The notes: generated by a model from the letters alone, not told the origin. A DNA stretch of 64,000 nucleotides from Bacteroidales bacterium (GCA_020026275.1 JAHHQQ010000005.1:40906-104905); one strand, 5' to 3'; positions 1-8,007 are shown, numbered from the stretch's first letter. Numbers and translations are program-made.

Positions 1-1
1 C

Positions 2-1279
2 TACAGCAAGCAGAAGGGCTGGATGTGTGCCATCGAGCAGTGCAACGGTTCGGCAGACTGCCGCAAGTCCAATGCGTTCGGCAATACGATGTGTCCGTCC
101 TTCCGTGTCTACCGTGATGAGAAGAATTCGACCCGTGCCCGTTCCAATGTGCTGCGTGAGCTGTTCCAGCATCCTCAGTCCAAGGAAATCTTTGACCAGC
201 CGGAGATCATGGAGGCGCTCGACACTTGTTTGAGCTGCAAGGCTTGCAAGGCAGAGTGCCCGTCCAATGTGGACATGGCCCGTTACAAGTCAGAGTATCT
301 CCAGCATCATTACGATGTGTCCCGTTTCTCCCTGAGGTCCTTCCTGTTCGCCAACTACACCCGGATCCAGAAGCTGGGCGCTCTGGTGCCGCACCTCTAC
401 AATGCGGTCGCCAGCAATGTGCTGACTTCTTCCCTGATGAAGAAAATGCTCAATTTCGCGCCGGAGAGAAGCATTCCGCGTATCTACAAGACCACGCTGC
501 GGAAATGGGCGAAGGGCAACCAGAAGCCGGATGGACATTTCCCGAATGGGGAAATCTACCTGTTTGCGGACGAGTTCACCAATTATCTGGATGTGGAGAT
601 CGGCATCGACTTCATCCGTCTGCTCAACGCTCTGGGCTACAAGGTCATCATTCCGGAGCACGTGGAAAGCGGCCGTACCGAGATTTCAAAGGGTTTCTTG
701 AAGAAGGCCCGTGTGGATGCACGCAAGAATGTGGAGCTGCTCTATGACCTGATTTCCGAAGACAAGCCGCTGGTGGGCATCGAACCTTCCTGTATCCTGT
801 CTTTCCGGGACGAGTATCCTGATCTGGTCGGAGACGACCTCAAGGAAAAGGCCACCGCCCTGTCCAAGAATGTGTTCCTCTACGATGAGTTCATCGTCCG
901 TGAAATGAACAAAGGCAAGATCTCTGCGGACCAGTTCACCGATGCGCCGCTCAACATCAAACTTCACGGCCACTGCCATCAGAAGTCACTGGCTTCCGTC
1001 AAACCATCCGAAATCATGTTGTCTCTTCCGAGAAATTATCATGTGGATGTCATTCCGTCCGGTTGCTGTGGCATGGCAGGTTCCTTCGGATATGAGAAGG
1101 AACATTATCAGATGTCCATGGACATCGGTAACATGGTCTTGTTCCCGACCATCCGCCAGGCTCCTGCGGAGACCGTCATTTCGGCTCCGGGTACCAGCTG
1201 TCGCCAGCAGATTAAGGATGGTACTGGAAGGACCGCTTACCATCCGGTCCACCTCTTGTACAAGGCATTGAAGAAATAA
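2..1279 (+). CDS. FAD/Fe-S D-lactate/glycolate-type oxidase, C-terminal part (cut by window start)
   Basis: The frame is open from the first bases of the window, so only the C-terminal ~425 residues are present. It starts inside a cysteine-rich Fe-S region (MCAIEQCNGSADC, then TMCP) followed by a second cluster, CLSCKACKAECP. The distal half holds the two CCG-type signatures of the GlcF/HdrD family: HGHCHQK near position 970 and SGCCGMAGSFG near 1060. In Bacteroidota this arrangement is the back half of a ~950-residue protein whose missing front half is a GlcD-like FAD-binding domain. It probably oxidises a 2-hydroxy acid such as D-lactate and passes electrons to the membrane pool; the substrate is inferred. 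The stop codon overlaps the start of a following promoter. Confidence 0.85.
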   Translation, partial: YSKQKGWMCAIEQCNGSADCRKSNAFGNTMCPSFRVYRDEKNSTRARSNVLRELFQHPQSKEIFDQPEIMEALDTCLSCKACKAECPSNVDMARYKSEYLQHHYDVSRFSLRSFLFANYTRIQKLGALVPHLYNAVASNVLTSSLMKKMLNFAPERSIPRIYKTTLRKWAKGNQKPDGHFPNGEIYLFADEFTNYLDVEIGIDFIRLLNALGYKVIIPEHVESGRTEISKGFLKKARVDARKNVELLYDLISEDKPLVGIEPSCILSFRDEYPDLVGDDLKEKATALSKNVFLYDEFIVREMNKGKISADQFTDAPLNIKLHGHCHQKSLASVKPSEIMLSLPRNYHVDVIPSGCCGMAGSFGYEKEHYQMSMDIGNMVLFPTIRQAPAETVISAPGTSCRQQIKDGTGRTAYHPVHLLYKALKK

Positions 1280-1280
1280 T

Positions 1281-1311
1281 TTTGATTTGGTTCTGGAAGT
1301 GTATAATTTTG
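1281..1311 (+). promoter_or_regulatory. Bacteroidota-type promoter for the Wzi-like gene
   Basis: TTTG at 1281-1284, a 19-base spacer, then TAATTTTG at 1304-1311 match the phylum's -33/-7 consensus. Predicted transcription start is near 1316, giving a leader of about 35 bases before the TTG start at 1351. Confidence 0.6.
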
Positions 1312-1350
1312 TGACTGGATGATTGTGGTAAGTCATTAAATTATAGCAAA

Positions 1351-3027
1351 TTGAGATTTTTTCTGAAATATTTTCCGCTCATTGTTTTGTCTGTCGCGTG
1401 TGCATGGACTGGAACTGCCAGAACTTGTGCCGGAGCAGGAGACAATGGAGTTTCCGACAAACTATGCTGGCAGGTCTCGATGAATGGTGTCGGGGCAAGC
1501 CGGCATTCTTTGCCTTTTTGGGCGGTTGCGAACAAGCGGGGAATCGTGCCCAATGCCAGTGGTGGTTTCATGACGGCCGGGATCTGGTATGATCGGGGAT
1601 TTCAGAGTTCCAATTGGCATTTGCATCTGGGCTTGAAAATGAGTGCTTCTGCAATCGGAGAGAGTTGTGCGAAGGTTTATGCCGCTCCGATGATTCATGG
1701 CCGGCCTGGTTTCGGGGCGGTGGAGAAGAGCATTCTGCCGGCAAGGCTTCCTGTTACACGTTCTGTCGGTTCTCTGGTTACGCATATGATTCCACAGCTG
1801 GCCAATGTTTCATGGGACGGGATGGTGACTCGGCATCAGAGAGGTTTGATTTGGAATGGGGTACTGAATGAGTTCTATTTCGGTCTGGGTTGGAAAGCGC
1901 TTCGATGGGACGTGGGGATGATTGATCGGAAAGGCGATTATGAAGGACTTTCCTTGTCTGATGGAAATGTTGTATGGTCGGGCAATGCGCGTTCTCTGCC
2001 AGGCTGTTGCTTGTCTTTGGACTGGGTGGAAGTGCCTGGTACGCGGGGAATTTGGTCGCTTCGAGCACATTGGGGCGATTATCAGACTATGGACAGCCGC
2101 TATGTCCGTCGTGCTCTGCTGCACAACAAGAGTTTTGATTTTCGTTTTCGTCTGCATCCGAGGGTCTATTTCACGATTGGTCTGGAACATTTTTCATTAT
2201 GGGCAGGCACTTCTCCACTTTATGGTCCTCAGCCGGACAAATTCAGTGATTATGTCAAGGTGGTGTTGGGAAAGAGTGGAGACAAAGAGGCCACGGCAAG
2301 TGATCAGATCAATGTTCTGGGGGATCATCGAGGACGAGAGATTGTACGGGTGGACTGGTATGCCGATCGCTTTCGCCTGACTTTCGCTCATGATATCCCT
2401 TTTGATGACGGCTCCGGTATGGGGCTTCAGAATTTCCCGGATGGAGTGAACACCATTCATCTTTCGTTCAACGATCGCAAGAGATGGGTGAGCGATATAT
2501 TGTATGAATTGGTCTATACCAAATGTCAGTCGGGGCCGGCACACGACCGGCCTGCCACTCCCGAAGAACTGGAGCAGCATCCGGACCGGCCTTTTATTGT
2601 CCAGGGGGGAGCTGATAATTATTTCAACAATGGAGAATATCGGAGCGGTTGGACCTATTTTGGCAAGACGATCGGCCTTCCTTTGTTTACACCTGCTCCG
2701 ATTGATTCAGACGGAATGATTCTGGGGGTTGTGAACAATCGGGTAATTGCCCATCATGTCGGCTTGGAAGGTTGTTTCTTACGTTCTTGTCCGTACCGTT
2801 TCAAAGCAACTTACAGTCGAAATTACGGTAAATATTATCAGTCTGTGGATCTGTTCGATTCGATACCTTGGCAGCTTTCTTTGGGGCTGGAAGTGACGAC
2901 ACCAACCTTGTTCCGCCGTTTCCCGATAAGGATATCACTGGGATTCTATGGGGATGTCGGCGAACTCTATGTGAATAATTTCGGGATGACTCTCTGTCTG
3001 TCTTATGGCGGAAGTTTCCGAAAATGA
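1351..3027 (+). CDS. Wzi-like capsule assembly / outer-membrane beta-barrel protein
   Basis: 558 residues. The N-terminus (RFFLKYFPLIVLSVACAW) is a signal peptide, and the rest is rich in alternating aromatic/polar strands typical of an outer-membrane barrel. The early segment SMNGVGASRHSLPFWAVANK matches the 'no-defect, look-alike' opening of Bacteroidota Caps_assemb_Wzi proteins, where a Ser/His-Leu-Pro-Phe-Trp motif precedes the first strands. Wzi-type proteins anchor capsular polysaccharide at the cell surface. The start codon is TTG: no ATG or GTG lies between the upstream in-frame stop at 1312-1314 and 1351, and starting later would remove the signal peptide. No other capsule genes are nearby. 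It converges with the porin gene 8 bases downstream. Confidence 0.75.
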   Translation: MRFFLKYFPLIVLSVACAWTGTARTCAGAGDNGVSDKLCWQVSMNGVGASRHSLPFWAVANKRGIVPNASGGFMTAGIWYDRGFQSSNWHLHLGLKMSASAIGESCAKVYAAPMIHGRPGFGAVEKSILPARLPVTRSVGSLVTHMIPQLANVSWDGMVTRHQRGLIWNGVLNEFYFGLGWKALRWDVGMIDRKGDYEGLSLSDGNVVWSGNARSLPGCCLSLDWVEVPGTRGIWSLRAHWGDYQTMDSRYVRRALLHNKSFDFRFRLHPRVYFTIGLEHFSLWAGTSPLYGPQPDKFSDYVKVVLGKSGDKEATASDQINVLGDHRGREIVRVDWYADRFRLTFAHDIPFDDGSGMGLQNFPDGVNTIHLSFNDRKRWVSDILYELVYTKCQSGPAHDRPATPEELEQHPDRPFIVQGGADNYFNNGEYRSGWTYFGKTIGLPLFTPAPIDSDGMILGVVNNRVIAHHVGLEGCFLRSCPYRFKATYSRNYGKYYQSVDLFDSIPWQLSLGLEVTTPTLFRRFPIRISLGFYGDVGELYVNNFGMTLCLSYGGSFRK

Positions 3028-3035
3028 TCGGTTGG

Positions 3036-4178
3036 TTATAGCCAGAAGGCGATTCTGGCTTGGAGCATATGGAGGTCTCCAGCACCGAGTGGTGAGTGCT
3101 GGTCTAGATTGACCCAAGAATAGATCAGACGGGAACTCACATGCTTGTTGAATTGGTAGGTGAGGCCGACGGATACGTCTTGCATATTTCCTCCAAACAG
3201 GTTGGCTTTGGAGTCGTTCAGGTCACTGATGTTGTATCTTGCGATCAGCTGGAGCGCTTTGGGCTGGAGAGGGGCAGAAGGGACTGCTTCAGAGAAGTCG
3301 TAGCCATAGCCTGTCCCCAAAATCATGTAGCCGCCTTGGAGATAGCCGCCATGCGTGCGTAAATTCTTTCCTTCGGCACGTCGGGTCATGCTGAACAAAT
3401 ATTCACCTTGGAACATCCATTTTCCCATGACCATGAGGAATTCGGCATTGGCCTGAATCTGGTTCCGGGCATTGTCAATGGAGAGATACTGGTAGTCTGG
3501 AGAGGCGAGGCCGGTGACACCGGTGCTGGAAAAGGTGATGTTGCTGATGCCGGTTTCGGTGTCCTGGTCCGGTTTGCGGTAGAGGACGGAAGTGCCGATC
3601 TGGAGCAGCTTGGTGTCTTCGGTGAAGGGACGGTACACTGCACGGCCGGAGAAATTGTAGCCCTGGCGCAGTGAACGGTTGATGTTGCCGATGTTGTCCC
3701 CGGCAAAGGCGTTGAGGGAGACGTAATATTTGGAAGCGCTCTTGAGATAGACCATTCCGATATGCCTTCCGAAATAGAGGAGGCTGGTGCTGTTGGCGCA
3801 GTTGATGAATTGGTAGTCGTAGGTACTCACTGCCGGGTCAATGCCGAAGGCGTTGAGCATATGTCCGAAACGGAGATAATGGCCGTTTTTGCTATATTGG
3901 AGGAAGGTGTCTTTCATTCCCAGCCGGTTGCCATCATAGCCGACATCGATTCTCATGAACCAGTCTCCGTATGTGGCTGTTCCGGTCAGCCGCAGGTCTG
4001 TTATGTTGGCTTGGTGATGAAGGGTGTCTGTGTCGTTGAAATAACCGATTCCATCCAGAATGAAGCGTCCGCCAATCTTGGTGGCAAGCTTTTCTTGAGG
4101 TGCGGCAGTTGGTTGCTGGGCATCAGCCAGGTGGCAATTGATCAGACTGAGAAGGGCCAGTATTGCAAAGCGTTTCAT
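3036..4178 (-). CDS. Phosphate-selective-porin-type outer-membrane channel (OprO/OprP family)
   Basis: 380 residues. The signal peptide MKRFAILALLSLINCHLADA precedes a barrel that ends in the terminal aromatic signature AFWL. Family-like features are the FILDGIGYF first strand, a run of 'WFMRIDVGYD...LRFGHMLNAFG' porin strands and a long C-terminal strand pair. A longer in-frame reading to 4253 exists, but a -7 promoter element (TAACTTTG on the minus strand, 4253-4260) overlaps that start, so 4178 is preferred. The family forms trimeric anion channels; in Bacteroidota many members have unknown substrates. A perfect 8-base hairpin (3040-3047 with 3053-3060) lies over the 3' end, but it has no T-run, so I do not call it a terminator. 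Confidence 0.75.
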   Translation of the reverse strand: MKRFAILALLSLINCHLADAQQPTAAPQEKLATKIGGRFILDGIGYFNDTDTLHHQANITDLRLTGTATYGDWFMRIDVGYDGNRLGMKDTFLQYSKNGHYLRFGHMLNAFGIDPAVSTYDYQFINCANSTSLLYFGRHIGMVYLKSASKYYVSLNAFAGDNIGNINRSLRQGYNFSGRAVYRPFTEDTKLLQIGTSVLYRKPDQDTETGISNITFSSTGVTGLASPDYQYLSIDNARNQIQANAEFLMVMGKWMFQGEYLFSMTRRAEGKNLRTHGGYLQGGYMILGTGYGYDFSEAVPSAPLQPKALQLIARYNISDLNDSKANLFGGNMQDVSVGLTYQFNKHVSSRLIYSWVNLDQHSPLGAGDLHMLQARIAFWL

Positions 4179-4252
4179 AGATATTTCTGTAAATGTTGTT
4201 GTATCTGGTTGTTCTGGAAAAGAATCGGGGAGTGGTTCCTCCATTTCACGCA

Positions 4253-4260
4253 CAAAGTTA
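4253..4260 (-). promoter_or_regulatory. -7 promoter element for the porin gene
   Basis: Reads TAACTTTG on the minus strand. No good -33 TTTG is present at the expected distance. It would give a leader of about 70 bases and exclude the upstream alternative start of the porin. Confidence 0.4.
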
Positions 4261-4313
4261 ATTCATATTTTGAAATAAGACGAAGAACAGAGGATGCCTT
4301 TCTACTTAATTCC

Positions 4314-4321
4314 TATCTTTG
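4314..4321 (+). promoter_or_regulatory. -7 promoter element for the wbuC-like gene
   Basis: TATCTTTG, a full match to TAnnTTTG, 33 bases before the ATG at 4355. The -33 element is weak or absent. Confidence 0.4.
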
Positions 4322-4354
4322 TGTCTTATTAAGATGATTTTCAAATAGAGAGAT

Positions 4355-4753
4355 ATGAAATTGATAGATGATGCGCTGCTGGATGAATTGCAGCAGGAGG
4401 CGCAGACTTCGCCACGTCTGAGGATGAACCGTGATATGAGAACGTCTTCCGAGGATTCTTCCCAGAGAATGTTGAATGCGTTGGAGGTGGGAACTGTTTT
4501 GCCCATCCATCGCCACAAGAATACCTCGGAGGCACAAATTCTGCTGAGAGGCAAGATTGATGTGATGTTCTACGATGAGGAAGGAAAGGAAACGGAACGC
4601 TTCCATCTCGATCCTCGTCAGGGTCGCTATGGTGTCAATGTGCCAAAAGGTATATGGCATAGCCTGAAGGTGCTTGAACCGGGTTCATGCATCTTCGAGG
4701 CAAAAGATGGACATTATCAGCCTCTTGCAGAGGACGATGTCTTGGAAAAGTGA
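4355..4753 (+). CDS. wbuC: WbuC-family cupin metalloprotein
   Basis: 132 residues, the usual length for the WbuC cupin family. An N-terminal helix is followed by the conserved stretch SSQRMLNALEVGTVLPIHRH, then TSEAQILLRGKIDV and PKGIWHSLKVLEPG. The HRH and later His residues form a typical cupin metal site. In enterobacteria wbuC lies in O-antigen clusters, but its reaction is not established. Here it is a single gene with no sugar-nucleotide genes around it. It converges with mgsA, with only four bases between the two stop codons. Confidence 0.75.
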   Translation: MKLIDDALLDELQQEAQTSPRLRMNRDMRTSSEDSSQRMLNALEVGTVLPIHRHKNTSEAQILLRGKIDVMFYDEEGKETERFHLDPRQGRYGVNVPKGIWHSLKVLEPGSCIFEAKDGHYQPLAEDDVLEK

Positions 4754-4757
4754 CGGG

Positions 4758-5222
4758 TTAGAGTTTCCTGTTTTTGTAGGATTCTATGCAGGCAGGGATG
4801 ATTGGCTGATAACTCTCATCGGTAAATAGAGGAGAGGAAATCAGGAAATCTGCTGTGCTTCGGTTAGTCGCAAACGGAATGTTGTAGAGGGAGGCCAGAC
4901 GGGTGAGTCCCATTACATCGTTCTGATGTCCCTGCATAATCAGGTTGTCGCAGAAGAAGACGAGCATGTCAATCTTGCGTTCTGCAATCATGGAACTGAT
5001 CTGGGCATCTCCACCAAGGGGGCCGCTCAGAAGTTTGATGATTTCCGGGCACTCCGGGCCAAGTTCTTCTTTTAGGGCGGTCTCAATCAGTCTGCCGGTG
5101 GTTCCAGTACAGAATAATTTGCAGTTTTTGCAGGATTGTGCATTGAAGCGTACCCAACTGACCAGTTCTGATTTTCTGGCATCATGTGCCACGAGTGCTA
5201 TGTTCTTGATCATATTTTGCAT
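4758..5222 (-). CDS. mgsA: Methylglyoxal synthase
   Basis: 154 residues. It converts dihydroxyacetone phosphate to methylglyoxal plus phosphate, a bypass that frees phosphate when triose phosphates build up. Family motifs are VAHDARKSEL, the phosphate-binding CTGTTGRLIE, and SGPLGGDAQI with the catalytic Asp at about residue 72, then FFCDNL and ATNRSTADFL near the end. A second in-frame ATG lies three codons in (5213) and could be the true start. The gene lies downstream of hsp20 on the same strand, separated by a strong terminator. Confidence 0.93.
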   Translation of the reverse strand: MQNMIKNIALVAHDARKSELVSWVRFNAQSCKNCKLFCTGTTGRLIETALKEELGPECPEIIKLLSGPLGGDAQISSMIAERKIDMLVFFCDNLIMQGHQNDVMGLTRLASLYNIPFATNRSTADFLISSPLFTDESYQPIIPACIESYKNRKL

Positions 5223-5250
5223 TTAGGTTTGACAAACTCATAGATGAGCA

Positions 5251-5288
5251 AAAAATGAGCCATTCCCTTATCTTGGAGAGAATGGCTC
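5251..5288 (-). terminator. Terminator of hsp20
   Basis: On the minus strand GAGCCATTC (5280-5288) pairs perfectly with GAATGGCTC (5257-5265) and is followed by a T-run across 5250-5256. It lies in the 110-base gap before mgsA. Confidence 0.8.
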
Positions 5289-5332
5289 TTATAAAAAGGG
5301 GGGGGCCACCTTTAAAATATACCAGATGTAAA

Positions 5333-5755
5333 TTATTGGATTTCGATCTGTCTGCAGGATTTCTCCTTCTCCTGCTCAGTCATCTTCGGCAGTTCAACTG
5401 TCAGGACACCGTCAGCGACTTTTGCGGAAATCTGTTCTTTTTCTACATCCTCAGGAAGGATGAGGCTCTGTTCATATTTTGAATAGGAAAATTCTCTGCG
5501 GAGATATTTCTTGTCCTTCTCTTCCTCCTGATTTTTCTTTTCCATGGTGATGACGAGTAAGTTGTCATCGGTCAGGTGGATATTGATATCCTCTTTGGTC
5601 ATGCCTGGTACGGCTGCTTCAACGGTGTACTTGTCATCTGCTTCCATTACATTGATGGCTGGCGACGTGACGTGAGTTCTAGGTATCCAATCTGTTTCAA
5701 AAAAATCATTGAACAAACTTGGTAACCAATTTTGTGAATTTTTTGCTGGCAACAT
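5333..5755 (-). CDS. hsp20: Small heat-shock protein, Hsp20/alpha-crystallin family
   Basis: 140 residues. ATP-independent holdase chaperone that binds unfolding proteins in the cytoplasm. A short N-terminal arm (MLPAKNSQNWLPSLFNDFFE) precedes the alpha-crystallin domain with the conserved AAVPGMTKEDINIHL and the closing ADGVLTVELPK. The start is set at 5755: the ATG at 5770 begins the sequence ATGGAGGA, so it would overlap a strong GGAGG Shine-Dalgarno at 5764-5768 that sits eight bases before 5755. Such a ribosome site is unusual in this phylum. It is divergent from vsr; the shared 282-base region holds four dyads and leader hairpins that may regulate it. Confidence 0.92.
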   Translation of the reverse strand: MLPAKNSQNWLPSLFNDFFETDWIPRTHVTSPAINVMEADDKYTVEAAVPGMTKEDINIHLTDDNLLVITMEKKNQEEEKDKKYLRREFSYSKYEQSLILPEDVEKEQISAKVADGVLTVELPKMTEQEKEKSCRQIEIQ

Positions 5756-5763
5756 AATTAAAT

Positions 5764-5768
5764 CCTCC
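5764..5768 (-). promoter_or_regulatory. Strong Shine-Dalgarno of hsp20
   Basis: GGAGG eight bases before the ATG at 5755. Almost no other gene here has a recognisable site, and this one decides the hsp20 start. Confidence 0.65.
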
Positions 5769-5773
5769 ATTTT

Positions 5774-5794
5774 AAATTAAACATATTTTAATTT
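5774..5794 (-). promoter_or_regulatory. Leader hairpin just upstream of the hsp20 ribosome site
   Basis: An AT-only 8-base stem (AAATTAAA with TTTAATTT, loop of 5) ends five bases before the Shine-Dalgarno on the minus-strand transcript. Further upstream (about 5815-5846) the GC-rich repeats CCGCA/TGCGG and GCGGA/TCCGC could form alternative hairpins. A heat-labile leader structure is possible but unproven. Confidence 0.4.
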
Positions 5795-5861
5795 TCAAGC
5801 CTGCGATTGATTGGAACCGCACTTTGATTGCGGATTTTGTTCCGCAGTCTGACTCTATATA

Positions 5862-5989
5862 GGACAACTTGTGTACCAATGGCCCGAGTTGGACATTTTG
5901 TCGCCGACGCCCTTTCCAGAAATGACAATTTGTCATGTAACTTTCTGTAAATCAATAAATTGAACTGTTTTTTTGTGACGAATTGTCAT
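5862..5989. repeat. Array of four GACAAnTTGTC-like dyads (candidate operators)
   Basis: Four inverted-repeat elements lie in the hsp20/vsr intergenic region: GACAACTTGTG at 5863-5873, GACATTTTGTC at 5892-5902, ATGACAATTTGTCAT at 5922-5936 (perfect apart from the central base) and TGACGAATTGTCAT at 5976-5989. Centres are 29, 32 and 53 bases apart, close to 3, 3 and 5 helical turns. The last one overlaps the expected -33 position of the vsr promoter. The pattern suggests a dimeric regulator. It matches neither CIRCE nor HspR sites. Confidence 0.55.
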
Positions 5990-6007
5990 CTTTCGTGAGA
6001 TTATTGT

Positions 6008-6015
6008 TAAATTTG
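6008..6015 (+). promoter_or_regulatory. -7 promoter element for vsr
   Basis: TAAATTTG, full match to TAnnTTTG; ATTG at 5982-5985 inside the fourth dyad is a possible -33 element (spacer 22). The leader would be about 18 bases. Confidence 0.45.
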
Positions 6016-6037
6016 AATGTCAGTAAACTGAAATCAC

Positions 6038-6523
6038 ATGTCAGACAAACTTACAGCCGAACAGCGACATCGCTGCATGTCGAGGATCCACAGTCGTGAC
6101 ACGAAGCCGGAGATGATAGTACGCCACTTTCTCTTCGGCAAGGGATATCGTTACCGAGTCAATGACAAGCGGCTGCCCGGTTCTCCGGACATCGTGCTTC
6201 GCAAATATATGACCGTCATTTTTGTGAATGGCTGTTTCTGGCATGCGCACGAGGGGTGCCGCTATTATGTGATGCCCAGGACGAATACGGATTTCTGGAA
6301 GAAAAAATTCGAGCGGAATCGGGAGCGGGACCGGCAGGATTATGAGCAGCTTCACCGTCAGGGGTGGAATGTGGTGGTCTTGTGGGAATGTCAGCTGAAG
6401 AAGGCCCAACGAGAATTCACCTTGGGCTGCCTGGACTATATTCTGAACAAGGTCTTCTTGGAAAACCATTCTGGCAAGGCGCGACAGACCTATCAGATTA
6501 CCATCCACAATCCGGTCCGCTGA
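6038..6523 (+). CDS. vsr: Very short patch repair endonuclease (Vsr)
   Basis: 161 residues. Vsr nicks next to T:G mismatches created by deamination of 5-methylcytosine. Signatures are RCMSRIHSRDTKPEMIVRHF, GYRYRVNDKRLPGSPDIVL with the catalytic Asp of GSPDIV, FVNGCFWHAHEGCRYY with zinc/active-site His and Cys, and WNVVVLWECQL. Vsr normally sits beside a C5-cytosine methyltransferase, but none is present in this window. The coding region is complete, with no sign of decay. It has its own -7 element next to a dyad shared with hsp20, so stress-linked expression is possible. Confidence 0.92.
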   Translation: MSDKLTAEQRHRCMSRIHSRDTKPEMIVRHFLFGKGYRYRVNDKRLPGSPDIVLRKYMTVIFVNGCFWHAHEGCRYYVMPRTNTDFWKKKFERNRERDRQDYEQLHRQGWNVVVLWECQLKKAQREFTLGCLDYILNKVFLENHSGKARQTYQITIHNPVR

Positions 6524-6568
6524 TTCATTTTTCTGCGTCTTCCTTCTCGGAACGTCATGGAAATTCTA

Positions 6569-6590
6569 TATCTTTGTCTTGGTATATTTG
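6569..6590 (+). promoter_or_regulatory. Two candidate -7 elements upstream of lysA
   Basis: TATCTTTG (6569-6576) and TATATTTG (6583-6590) lie in the 243-base vsr-lysA gap, without clear -33 boxes. Either gives a leader of about 170 bases in which I see no recognisable riboswitch. Confidence 0.35.
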
Positions 6591-6766
6591 ATATCCTCCA
6601 CGTGAATCGCAGCAACAAGATGAATGGCTTGAAATGTGATGGTGTTCATTGCAATATGTTCTTCCTGATAATGGAAGGATCAGCGTTTAGGCCATGTGAG
6701 CCTTGAGTGGATTTTTTGAATAGAGTAGACATTGCCGGAGCATTTCTTCGGTGCGGTAGAAGATAG

Positions 6767-7972
6767 ATGATGAAGACGAAAGGATTTTTTCCGATAGATC
6801 GGTTCGCTCAGATCAGGACACCGTTCTATTATTATGATACTGAATTGCTTGAAGAGACATTGAAAACAGTGAAGGCGGAAATTGCCGACCATCCTGATTT
6901 TCACGTTCATTATGCAGTCAAGGCAAATTTCAATCCAGAAATATTGAAAATCATTGCACGCGCCGGTCTGGGAGCCGATTGCGTGAGCGGTGGGGAAGTG
7001 GAAGCCGCTTTGCAGGCTGGATTCCCGGCAAACAGCATTGTTTTTGCCGGGGTCGGAAAGAGCGACGAGGAAATTCAGTTGGGATTAGATGCCGATATTT
7101 TTCGCTTTAATGTAGAGTCTCTGCCAGAATTGGAGGTAATCAATGAGCTGGCCGGCGCTTCTGGAAAAATTGCCAGAATCAGTCTTCGTGTCAATCCTGA
7201 TATTGAGGCGCATACCCATGCCAATATTATGACTGGTCTGGCAGAAAACAAGTTCGGAATAAATCATGAGCAGTTGCCGGATATGATTCGCAAAGCCCTG
7301 TCCATGAGTCATATCCGATTCAATGGCCTGCATTTCCATATAGGTTCCCAAATTCTGGATATGGAAGATTTCATCGCTTTGTGCAACCGTATCGATTGGA
7401 TTCTGGATAAACTGGAAGCAATGGGATTGCCCATCGGTGATTTGAATGTCGGTGGTGGACTGGGAATTGACTATGAACATCCTAACCGTTTTCCGATGGC
7501 TGATTTCGGGAAATACTTCAATATCTTCAAGACTCATCTTTGTTTGCGTCCCGGACAGCAACTTCATTTTGAACTGGGACGCAGTCTTGTCGCACAATGC
7601 GGTTCCCTGATTGCCAAAGTCCTCTATGTCAAACAAGGCATGTACAAAGATTTCGTCATCATTGACGGCAGCATGACTGAGCTGGTCCGTCCCGCCATGT
7701 ACGGTTCTTTCCATAAGATCGAGAACATTTCTGCCCAGGCCCGTGAAGCGCATGGCATTCCCTACGTGGAACACGAGTACGATGTGGTGGGGCCGGTTTG
7801 CGAGAGTTCTGATGTCTTCGTGAAAGGTTTCAAGATGCAGGAATCGCATCGTGGCGATCTCCTGGCCTTGCGCAGCGCCGGTGCCTACGGAGAATCCATG
7901 GCCTCCGGCTACAACTGCCGCCACCTTCCCCGAGCCATTTTCTCCTGTGATAACGCCGGTTCCGGCAAATGA
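6767..7972 (+). CDS. lysA: Diaminopimelate decarboxylase
   Basis: 401 residues. Last step of lysine synthesis: meso-diaminopimelate to L-lysine plus CO2, in the cytoplasm. It is a fold-type III PLP enzyme. The PLP lysine is K52 in HYAVKANFNP; FHIGSQ and NVGGGLGIDYE bind the cofactor phosphate; GPVCESSDVF supplies the catalytic Cys and Glu of the second subunit; RSAGAYGESMASGYN closes the domain. A second ATG follows immediately (6770). It is a single gene, ending at a strong shared terminator. Confidence 0.95.
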   Translation: MMKTKGFFPIDRFAQIRTPFYYYDTELLEETLKTVKAEIADHPDFHVHYAVKANFNPEILKIIARAGLGADCVSGGEVEAALQAGFPANSIVFAGVGKSDEEIQLGLDADIFRFNVESLPELEVINELAGASGKIARISLRVNPDIEAHTHANIMTGLAENKFGINHEQLPDMIRKALSMSHIRFNGLHFHIGSQILDMEDFIALCNRIDWILDKLEAMGLPIGDLNVGGGLGIDYEHPNRFPMADFGKYFNIFKTHLCLRPGQQLHFELGRSLVAQCGSLIAKVLYVKQGMYKDFVIIDGSMTELVRPAMYGSFHKIENISAQAREAHGIPYVEHEYDVVGPVCESSDVFVKGFKMQESHRGDLLALRSAGAYGESMASGYNCRHLPRAIFSCDNAGSGK

Positions 7973-8007
7973 TCATGTGCCCGGACACCTCGTCCTGAGA
8001 ACAAAAA

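Noticed and set aside
3040..3060. 8-base perfect hairpin at the wzi/porin junction as terminator
   Set aside because: No T-run on either strand and it lies in the porin coding end; may be chance.
5771..6037. CIRCE or HspR site for hsp20
   Set aside because: No TTAGCACTC-N9-GAGTGCTAA or CTTGAGT repeat; the dyads present are of another type.
6621..6707. A 28-codon frame in the lysA leader (MNGLKCDGV...)
   Set aside because: Short, no ribosome site, not lysine-rich, so neither a gene nor a convincing leader peptide.
6591..6766. Possible lysine riboswitch in the long lysA leader
   Set aside because: I could not find the conserved L-box core or a terminator hairpin.
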